A stretch of DNA of 6,126 bases from a bacterium (GTDB lineage: Bacteria; UBP14; UBA6098; B30-G16), in contig QNEG01000107.1 of NCBI GenBank assembly GCA_003645115.1, forward strand, positions 1-6,126. Direction: 5' to 3'. Of the stretch, positions 1 through 5,670 are shown piece by piece. The position numbers and the translations under genes are program-made. Numbering within the stretch: the stretch's first letter is position 1; the number at the start of each line of letters is the position of its first letter. Under the pieces are notes generated by a model. That model saw nothing but the letters and a program-made list of their open reading frames with translations. It was not told the DNA's origin and made no database searches.

Positions 1-1067
1 GCTCCAGCATTGAGGACAAATTCGACAGTATCTACTCTATCGGGAATATTCGGGCTGGATATCCTGAACCTGACTGTGCCACTGCCAGAAATACCATTAG
101 AATTTATAGTAGCAGAAATAACATCGCTACCATCGGCAACTATGGACAATGTAGTAAAAGTGGAGAATGATGAACCACCGGCGTAAGTATTAGCAGTCCA
201 TCCACCGGGCAGTAATAAATCTGCATAGACATCATAAGTATCATCATTGACTCCCCGATTGGTAATAGTAGAGTTCATATTTGCGGTAGTGTCCTCGGCG
301 ATTGAGCTAACCGTTTGAAATTTCGGAGCTACACTGAACATATAATTTGGTCTAAGTAGTGGAGTTCTGTTTCCCTGAAGCATTTCGTTGGTGCTGGTAT
401 TCTGCACGAATGCCACCACAAAGCAATTGTTCACATCCCAATCGGGATGCAAGTCGAGTGCGTATTTTCTCACCACAGGCGATTTCACCGTGCTTAAACT
501 AACATTATCTCCATACGGAGAGTTGGTGATTGTGGAGCGGAATATTTGATTGAATAATGTTTGTCCATTGGGTGCAGAGTAATATATGCTATCCTCTATA
601 ATCATCACATTTAGTTGGTGAGTTCCAGCGTAAGCGGGGTCTTCCAGAGTTAGAGTAATTTCCACGGAGTCCTCGGTCAAATCAGAAAAAGAAATATCCA
701 ATGGTGCAGATGTTCCAGCGCGACTTTCCAGTGTGGATATCCAGGTGCTATATGGTCCGGAGCCATAATCTGTTCCATCGATATGCATATTCGGAACCCC
801 ATAACTTCCGCTGAAATATGTGGAGACTCGGTCGTTCATTCCGGTGGCATCGTAATCATCGAATGGAGCCTCTTCATCCACTTCATATCTAACTATAATG
901 CTGACTGGTTCTATTGGCGGGAAATTCTCATCGATATAATAGGCAGCGTCATCACAATAAGTGCACCAGGTAGTGGTAAAAAGTTCACCCACCGGCATTC
1001 TGGAAACACACCAGACCAATCCAAACCAGACAAATAGACTGCCCAGCAGTAATTTTGTCCCCCTCAT
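1..1067 (-). CDS. Omp28-like secreted protein with thioredoxin-fold N-terminus (partial, runs off left edge)
   Basis: An open frame of 355 codons without a stop starts at ATG 1067 and continues past the left edge. The start is fixed by AGGAGA 8 nt upstream and lies 17 nt after the stop of the carboxypeptidase gene. Residues 5-22 are hydrophobic and look like a signal peptide. Residues 28-118 resemble a thioredoxin fold: ELFTTTWCTYC holds a CxxC pair (C35, C38) on the first strand, and GVP at 90-92 fits the cis-proline site. Residues 122-232 are beta-rich, with a pattern typical of Omp28-related outer-membrane proteins (TLFNQIFRSTITN). From about 244 a beta-sandwich-like segment (NEW3/CARDB style) begins. 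Family members often end in a T9SS sorting tail, which would lie outside the window. The role is inferred: an exported or surface protein, perhaps with disulfide chemistry. Alternatively the CxxC could be structural. The Omp28-like call is fairly secure; the function is not. Confidence 0.8.
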   Translation of the reverse strand, partial: MRGTKLLLGSLFVWFGLVWCVSRMPVGELFTTTWCTYCDDAAYYIDENFPPIEPVSIIVRYEVDEEAPFDDYDATGMNDRVSTYFSGSYGVPNMHIDGTDYGSGPYSTWISTLESRAGTSAPLDISFSDLTEDSVEITLTLEDPAYAGTHQLNVMIIEDSIYYSAPNGQTLFNQIFRSTITNSPYGDNVSLSTVKSPVVRKYALDLHPDWDVNNCFVVAFVQNTSTNEMLQGNRTPLLRPNYMFSVAPKFQTVSSIAEDTTANMNSTITNRGVNDDTYDVYADLLLPGGWTANTYAGGSSFSTFTTLSIVADGSDVISATINSNGISGSGTVRFRISSPNIPDRVDTVEFVLNAG

Positions 1068-1074
1068 TGCAAAC

Positions 1075-1080
1075 TCTCCT
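1075..1080 (-). promoter_or_regulatory. Shine-Dalgarno site of the Omp28-like gene
   Basis: AGGAGA on the minus strand ends 8 nt before ATG 1067 and lies wholly within the 17-nt gap after the carboxypeptidase stop. It decides the start of the partial downstream gene and supports translation from the same transcript. Confidence 0.7.
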
Positions 1081-1084
1081 GAAT

Positions 1085-2581
1085 TTATTTTAACCCTATA
1101 AATTTTCTTTTTATAGTTTCGGACCCCGATGAAAGTTTGATGAAATACACTCCAGCTGGAAGTCTGTCTCGGCGAATTTCAAGATGGTTTTCGAACATAT
1201 TTCGATAAACTGTTTTCCCAGCAATATCGAATATTTCCACTTTTCCCTTCGGCGCGATACACACTGCTTTCGATGGCAATAATAATATATCCACTTCGTT
1301 TTTGGAGCGAATAGTTGTATTTATTTTTGCGCCCGGAAAATCCACCTCCAAATAAGTATTATGTCCAGATTCGATTGGCAAATCCTCAAAAATTTGCTCC
1401 AGTGTATCATATCGGACAATCACATTATATGTTCCATTATACAGTAGTCGATGATATATACCCTCATAATTGCATAACCTCGGCGGGAAAGTAGTATCGG
1501 TTACCTCTTCTACTATGATCTCTGCGCGAAGTGGATTTCCACTCTCACTATCGAAAGCTTTCACCACCAGACCACTTTCTAACATTCTATCGAAAATGTA
1601 AAAAATTCCTCTGCCTACTCGAGCAGAAATAGTATCTATTATCTCGCCAGTCCAGTAGCATTGATTGGTAATTTCCATCAATATTGCGCAACATCCCGAA
1701 TACCAATATGTCCACAATTGCAATTTGGGTTTGGTATTATATGCTGGTGTGGATTCATAATATTCGCCATCGATTTCGGTTTCGGTGTTATCTGCCAGCT
1801 GGTTTGCCACATTAAGATAATGCGGGAATCCTTCCTGATGATATGTGGAGAGTTCGGGGTCATACCAACAGAACCATAATTTATTTCCCTTGATAGAGTC
1901 GGGTGAGTGCAAATCCAGAACTACACTCGGGCGCAATGAATCTACAAGATTTCTCACCACCACAACTTCATTTTCCGACCAGGGATACGGACCCTTGTAA
2001 TATTCTGATTCCGGTGATACTCCAATACTATCGGTATATTCATCCCACAGGAATTCATAATTTCTATTGGGATCGACGCCGTCATAAAGTGTATCGAATA
2101 CTCCATTGTGGTTATTGTCTCGTTTGGTTTTCCGCCAGAATGTAGTGTGAAACGAGCTTTCCTGCATAACCACATTGTGCCCCTCGGGATTGTTAACTGG
2201 AATAAAATATATCAATAGTGAATCCAGCCATTGTGTAACCTGAGTGTCGGAACCGTAATTTTCCACCAGATAATTTATCAACCACATAACCACTTCGGGA
2301 CCCTGGACTTCACGAGCGTGTTGACCAGCGATTATCAACACCGAAATCTTATTCTCACTGAACGACACATCCGCAGATACTTTTACTCCAATTATGGGGA
2401 CAGAATCCGTAGTGGATACACCGAGTGTTTCCATTAGGCAAATTGTGGGATAAGACGAGGTTATAGTTTCCAGTTCATCGAGAACTTCTTGGTAAGTGTG
2501 ATATCGAGTATCTACATCTGGCGGTTGAGCGAATGCTATTCCCAGAAAAATCAATATGAGTATTCCCGAATGAAATTTCAT
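1085..2581 (-). CDS. Secreted M14 zinc carboxypeptidase with T9SS-type C-terminal sorting tail
   Basis: This 498-residue exported metallocarboxypeptidase removes C-terminal residues from peptides. The signal peptide is residues 1-18, cut after AFA. The catalytic domain spans about 25-335 and shows the M14 set: zinc ligands H88 and E91 in HAREV, R90, R150 in FWRKT, N172-R173 in DPNRN, third zinc ligand H225 in LDLHS, and general base E303 in LMEIT. NNPEG at 130-134 matches the family's NPDG turn. Residues 337-415 look like a carboxypeptidase-regulatory-type beta sandwich. Residues 447-498 match the T9SS type A sorting domain (VEIFDIAGKTV, then LPAGVYFIKL, then a basic end), which normally directs export across the outer membrane and surface attachment. 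ATG 2581 has AAAGGA 6 nt upstream, 21 nt after the barrel gene; the Omp28-like gene follows after 17 nt. No propeptide is obvious. It has at least seven cysteines (48, 238, 297, 298, 308, 370, 441). Substrate is not predictable. Confidence 0.93.
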   Translation of the reverse strand: MKFHSGILILIFLGIAFAQPPDVDTRYHTYQEVLDELETITSSYPTICLMETLGVSTTDSVPIIGVKVSADVSFSENKISVLIIAGQHAREVQGPEVVMWLINYLVENYGSDTQVTQWLDSLLIYFIPVNNPEGHNVVMQESSFHTTFWRKTKRDNNHNGVFDTLYDGVDPNRNYEFLWDEYTDSIGVSPESEYYKGPYPWSENEVVVVRNLVDSLRPSVVLDLHSPDSIKGNKLWFCWYDPELSTYHQEGFPHYLNVANQLADNTETEIDGEYYESTPAYNTKPKLQLWTYWYSGCCAILMEITNQCYWTGEIIDTISARVGRGIFYIFDRMLESGLVVKAFDSESGNPLRAEIIVEEVTDTTFPPRLCNYEGIYHRLLYNGTYNVIVRYDTLEQIFEDLPIESGHNTYLEVDFPGAKINTTIRSKNEVDILLLPSKAVCIAPKGKVEIFDIAGKTVYRNMFENHLEIRRDRLPAGVYFIKLSSGSETIKRKFIGLK

Positions 2582-2602
2582 TGTTTATCCTTTGGGCTAT
2601 GG

Positions 2603-3133
2603 TTATCTTCCTCCGAACCTGAGTCCAAACAACATCGAGAATTCGAATGTAGTATAATCCGTATAATCGGAAGATATAGTGCCTAATCCGAGTAGCAATT
2701 CTCCATACGGTTTTACTGGTGCGTTCCTAAGTTGCAATTGGACACCACCACCAAAAGCGATTCCGAATGTGGTCTGGCTATATCCCTCGCCGGACATGAC
2801 TTCTATGTTCATTCCACCTACGGCATAGGGTTCTATATTTCGAGCTGGGATAAAATATACCAGGTCGAATGCTGAACCTGTTCCGAATGAGAAATTGGTA
2901 ACATCGCCCACTCGAAGTGCTAACAGACTTGCCCGTGCATAAAGTGATTGATATACCGGCGCCATACCCTCTGCTCGCAGGACAAAACCGAAATCGGAAT
3001 CATCGCCATAATCCGAACTGGTATTCACCAGATTGAATCCTAATCCACCCCCGAACATCGGCTTCCATTGTTTAGCGAAAACACCACTAAAAATCATCCC
3101 TAACACGAGAGCGACTACGATTGCCTTGCGCAT
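2603..3133 (-). CDS. Small outer-membrane beta-barrel protein
   Basis: The product has 176 residues with a clear signal peptide (1-20, basic MRK, hydrophobic core, cut after VFA). The mature part is a run of short glycine-rich and aromatic amphipathic strands (GGGLGFNLV at 28-36, FGFVLRAEGMAP, FGIAFGGGVQLQL at 123-135, PYGELLLGLG at 142-151) closing with FEFSMLFGLRFGGR. This is typical of an 8-stranded barrel of the OmpW / OMP_b-brl kind. A terminal aromatic residue is absent: the chain ends GGR, though F173 is close. The start has AGGAGG 4 nt upstream. It is the first gene of a probable three-gene unit, with the carboxypeptidase start 21 nt after its stop. No catalytic residues are visible. 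The role could be structural, a small pore, or a partner of the secreted peptidase. The barrel fold is fairly sure; the subfamily is not. Confidence 0.75.
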   Translation of the reverse strand: MRKAIVVALVLGMIFSGVFAKQWKPMFGGGLGFNLVNTSSDYGDDSDFGFVLRAEGMAPVYQSLYARASLLALRVGDVTNFSFGTGSAFDLVYFIPARNIEPYAVGGMNIEVMSGEGYSQTTFGIAFGGGVQLQLRNAPVKPYGELLLGLGTISSDYTDYTTFEFSMLFGLRFGGR

Positions 3134-3242
3134 TTTGCCTCCTTTGATTGTTTATCAGTATCAACAATAAAATGTATTATTCATACTTCTAAAGCAAGTG
3201 TTAAATAAAATTAATTGTCTGCATTATGCATATGGTATTAAA

Positions 3243-3270
3243 TTAGGTGCGAACAACCGTTCGCCCTTAA
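3243..3270. repeat. Imperfect palindrome / hairpin in intergenic spacer
   Basis: There are two 12-nt arms around the 4-nt loop AACC. The inner six pairs, GCGAAC with GTTCGC, are perfect. The outer arm has one mismatch (T3248/C3265) and one G-T wobble. The GC-rich core stands out in an AT-rich spacer. It resembles the palindromic intergenic repeats with a GGGCGAAC core seen in many bacterial genomes. It could also act as a transcript-end hairpin for the upstream lipoprotein gene, though it lacks the T tract of an intrinsic terminator. Confidence 0.6.
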
Positions 3271-3280
3271 GAATATTATT

Positions 3281-3300
3281 TCCATCTGTGTCCATCTGTG
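3281..3300. repeat. Perfect tandem duplication, 2 x 10 bp (TCCATCTGTG)
   Basis: Two identical, directly adjacent copies of TCCATCTGTG are followed by GTTTCTGCC. On the minus strand this reads CCACAGATGGACACAGATGG, a motif that from memory resembles a dispersed intergenic repeat of several unrelated bacteria (CACAGATG units, 10-bp period). It sits 10 nt from the palindrome, so the two may form one element. Its function is unknown. Confidence 0.65.
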
Positions 3301-3362
3301 GTTTCTGCCTTTCCTCTCTATTTATCGAATCGAAATGAAAGGTCGAAAATAAAATTATTGGA

Positions 3363-4862
3363 CTAATTTTCCACCAATCTAAATCCGATGAAATATCTGC
3401 TGTCGTGCGGTTGAAGTTTATCTCGTGCGGAAGTTCTATGATAAAAACCTGGAGTGGCCATTCCAGCGGTCAGCAGATAATGTCCGCCTCGCACCGATTT
3501 CTGTGTTCCAGTTTCCGGACCGGTAGGATTATCAAATGGATGTTCCCAGTAGTAAGTATTATCGAACCAATCCATGCACCATTCTGCGACATTTCCGCTC
3601 ATATCCATCGCACCGAATATGGATGCGCCATTGGGAAATGAACCTACCGGTGCAGTCTTATCAAATCCATCATCACCACAGGGGTCACCGGATTCATATA
3701 GATAATTACAGTGGATTTCATCGTCCATAAAGAATTCATTTCCCCAGGGGAATTTATATCCCTCGGGATAACCATCGCTGTCTTCGTCGGTGCCCAGAGT
3801 TCCTCGAGCAACATATTCCCATTGTGCCTCGGTGGGCAATGTCCTGCCCACGAAATTGGCATACGCCATCGCCTCATACCAGGTAACTCCAATAACGGGA
3901 TAATTGGGAAAATCATCGCCGCAGGGAAACTCGGGGTCGTTCCATTGTGCCGGTGCAGTAATTTCATTGTTCTCCTTCCACATCCATCCGGAGCTATCCC
4001 ACCATTCGGGGTCGGAATATCCACCTTCATCGATGAACTGCTTATATTGTGCGCAGGTGACCTCATACTTGTATATATTGAAAGAATTTATTTTCACCGG
4101 GTGAGCCGGATATTCCTCGCTACCGCCACCGCCCTCACTCCAGCTATAGCCCATAGTGAAAGTATCTGCCGGAATGGAAATCAATTCGGCGCCATCATCA
4201 TAAGTGGGTTGTGGAGATTTTGTTCTAACCGGCAATTGATTGGATACCCAGCAACTGCCTGTTTGAGCATATGCGTATGCGATGAACATATAATCAGTTT
4301 CTGGTTGGAGATTATCTATAAATGCGCAAGTATCATTGATTCTACCTTCGATTCGAGCCACCAGTTCATCGGTAGAATCCACAGAACCACTCTGTGATAC
4401 ATATATATCGTATCGGTCGAAAAACAGCTCATCGAATTTCCACCAGCCTAAATAAACATTGTGTGAACTCTTTGCAATCTCTACCAGCGGGAAATCAAAA
4501 TCTTGTTCGGGAACGAATACCACGATAGAATCAGAACCCACTCGGTTTTCATCATCCCGGGCATATACTTTTAATGTTACAATCCCAGTATCCATATAGA
4601 AAGGCCAGTAAGTAGAATATGGACTCTCCTGTAATTTGGCGAAAGTATCCTCCTCCGCAGTGAAAATAACCTCGACTATATTTTCTCCAGATACCTCCAC
4701 AGTAACTAATTGTGGAAATGAAATGGTATCTCCATCCTGAGGAGTGATTATTTGCAGCTGTGGAGATACTGTATCACCATTTCCATTGTCATCTTTCGAA
4801 CAACCGTAGAACACCACACAGGCAAACATTACCATTAGAATTATTAAGGCGATTTTATGCAT
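3363..4862 (-). CDS. Lipoprotein with Ig-like, FN3-like and FGE-sulfatase (SUMF1-type) domains, catalytic cysteines absent
   Basis: The product has 499 residues. Its N-terminus is a lipoprotein signal with C21 as the likely lipidated residue (FYGC, a slightly atypical lipobox) followed by a flexible acidic linker. Residues 34-117 form an Ig-like domain and about 124-215 an FN3-like domain (LQPETDYMFIAYAYA is a typical FN3 strand). Residues 224-498 are the FGE-sulfatase fold: ISIPADTFTMG, PVIGVTWYEAMAYANF at 322-337, RTLPTEAQWEYVARG at 340-354, FPWGNE, DMSGNVAEWC at 420-429, RGG at 458-460, and the closing GFRLV. The segment where human SUMF1 has its two catalytic cysteines carries none here; no cysteine follows C429. 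True formylglycine-generating activity is therefore unlikely, and a structural or ligand-binding role in the envelope fits better. The start has GGAGG 4 nt upstream; the stop is TAG. No sulfatase gene is nearby. Confidence 0.9.
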   Translation of the reverse strand: MHKIALIILMVMFACVVFYGCSKDDNGNGDTVSPQLQIITPQDGDTISFPQLVTVEVSGENIVEVIFTAEEDTFAKLQESPYSTYWPFYMDTGIVTLKVYARDDENRVGSDSIVVFVPEQDFDFPLVEIAKSSHNVYLGWWKFDELFFDRYDIYVSQSGSVDSTDELVARIEGRINDTCAFIDNLQPETDYMFIAYAYAQTGSCWVSNQLPVRTKSPQPTYDDGAELISIPADTFTMGYSWSEGGGGSEEYPAHPVKINSFNIYKYEVTCAQYKQFIDEGGYSDPEWWDSSGWMWKENNEITAPAQWNDPEFPCGDDFPNYPVIGVTWYEAMAYANFVGRTLPTEAQWEYVARGTLGTDEDSDGYPEGYKFPWGNEFFMDDEIHCNYLYESGDPCGDDGFDKTAPVGSFPNGASIFGAMDMSGNVAEWCMDWFDNTYYWEHPFDNPTGPETGTQKSVRGGHYLLTAGMATPGFYHRTSARDKLQPHDSRYFIGFRLVEN

Positions 4863-5022
4863 TTTTCCTCCCTGTCTTTTTTATCAATATTGTTAAATAT
4901 AAATTTGAAATAAAATTTAGCAAAGCAAAACTCGTCAAATTACTCGATATACTACAATGAATGAAAATTGTGCGAATGAAATATTGAGAATGAAATATAT
5001 TGTGTTGCAGAATGAGATTATT
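4863..5022. other. AT-rich intergenic spacer with short GAATGA repeats
   Basis: The spacer is 160 nt between the small lipoprotein gene and the FGE-fold lipoprotein gene. GAATGA starts at 4959, 4974, 4988 and 5010. The copies at 4974-4984 and 4988-4998 share 11 identical bases (GAATGAAATAT). A candidate promoter lies at 4910-4938 and the Shine-Dalgarno GGAGG at 4867-4871. Hairpin potential near the preceding stop is weak (5 bp, AT-rich), so no terminator is called. Confidence 0.5.
4910..4938 (-). promoter_or_regulatory. Candidate sigma70-type promoter for the FGE-fold lipoprotein gene
   Basis: On the minus strand TTGACG (4933-4938) matches the -35 consensus at 5 of 6 positions. TTTTAT (4910-4915) matches the -10 consensus at 4 of 6, with a 17-bp spacer. 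Transcription would begin about 40 nt before ATG 4862. AT-rich spacers yield such matches by chance, and the sigma preference of this lineage is unknown. Confidence 0.35.
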
Positions 5023-5670
5023 TCATTTTAGCGATTCTACGAAATCTGCTACCTGCCTGGAGTTGTAAAATGCCTCAGCTACATCGGTGGAGATTCGAGA
5101 CAATGATTTCTCCACGCTGAAACCGATTATTTCACCGATATCCGAACAACTCGTAATCCTATCGGATTTTATACCCGTGGAATGAGGACTGTGGGAATAT
5201 ATCAATCGCATATCGCTATCGTTCATTTTCATTTTTAGATAAATCTGGAAAGTGGATTTTATTTTATGCCCATATATCAACTCGGTGATTTCTACATCTT
5301 CTACAATATCGTGTAATTCGACTATTATCATTGCATCAAAATTTTTCATTTCATCAGGTTGAGGGACTGTATCCAGCACCGATACATTTTGGAAAACTGT
5401 CTCCATCGCCGATGTAACGGATTGCACTATTCCATCACCGATAGGGATATCATAAGAATGTCCAGCGCAAAAATCGCCAGTGGTGTGAAGTCTATCGATA
5501 TATGAAGTAATCTCGGTATCGAAATACAATGCTACCGAGGCGGGAAATTTATCGGGGAAAGTTACTGTTGGAAATTGTGGACGCAATTTCACCGTGGTGG
5601 GTCCAAAACATCCACAAACAAGTAATACACTGATAAATGCAAACATAAATGTCAGCTTAATTTTGTTCAT
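5023..5670 (-). CDS. Small lipoprotein of unknown function coupled to hflX
   Basis: The product has 215 residues. The N-terminus is a basic start (MNKIK), a hydrophobic stretch 6-18 and LLVCGC, so C21 (or C19) is the probable lipidated cysteine. The mature chain alternates beta and amphipathic helical segments: PASVALYFD at 43-51, a helix around 79-95 (GIVQSVTSAMETVFQNV), FDAMIIVELHDI at 111-122, FQIYLKMKMND at 141-151, and a C-terminal helix with SVEKSLSRISTDVAEAF (185-201). This layout recalls small alpha/beta envelope lipoproteins such as YajG- or LptE-like proteins, but I recognise no diagnostic motif and assign no function. ATG 5670 lies inside hflX, overlapping its end by 14 nt, with AGGAGG 6 nt upstream. 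Its translation is therefore probably coupled to hflX. The stop is TGA. The lipoprotein call is secure; the family is not. Confidence 0.8.
   Translation of the reverse strand: MNKIKLTFMFAFISVLLVCGCFGPTTVKLRPQFPTVTFPDKFPASVALYFDTEITSYIDRLHTTGDFCAGHSYDIPIGDGIVQSVTSAMETVFQNVSVLDTVPQPDEMKNFDAMIIVELHDIVEDVEITELIYGHKIKSTFQIYLKMKMNDSDMRLIYSHSPHSTGIKSDRITSCSDIGEIIGFSVEKSLSRISTDVAEAFYNSRQVADFVESLK

Larger units (their letters stand above)
3134..3362. other. Intergenic spacer with repeat elements
   Basis: This 229-nt gap separates the FGE-fold lipoprotein gene from the barrel gene. It holds an imperfect palindrome (3243-3270) and a 10-bp tandem duplication (3281-3300), listed separately. The left half is AT-rich and must carry the barrel operon's promoter if there is one, but I find no convincing -35/-10 pair on the minus strand. 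The Shine-Dalgarno sequence AGGAGG is at 3138-3143. No ORF or RNA gene is apparent. There is no clean intrinsic terminator, because the palindrome is not followed by a T run on the minus strand. Confidence 0.6.

Noticed and set aside
783..1037. 84-codon plus-strand ORF
   Set aside because: It lies wholly opposite the Omp28-like coding frame, which has a clear CxxC domain and Shine-Dalgarno site. It has no recognisable motif.
3243..3270. Intrinsic transcription terminator of the FGE-fold lipoprotein gene
   Set aside because: The hairpin is about 90 nt past the stop and is followed on the minus strand by mixed TA sequence with no T run, so it is listed as a repeat instead.
3644..4066. 140-codon minus-strand ORF
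   Set aside because: It is a frame-shifted shadow within the FGE domain. Its sequence shows no family motifs.
3711..4397. 228-codon plus-strand ORF
   Set aside because: It is antisense to the FGE-fold lipoprotein gene, whose domain motifs fix the true frame. The translation has no domain and no good ribosome-binding site was evident.
3363..4862. Active formylglycine-generating enzyme for sulfatases
   Set aside because: Neither catalytic cysteine is present and no sulfatase gene is in the window.
4858..5025. C-terminal extension of the small lipoprotein by readthrough of its TGA
   Set aside because: The frame happens to stay open to the next gene's start, but the residues are Ile/Phe/Asn-rich noise typical of AT-rich spacer DNA, and a promoter-like sequence lies there.
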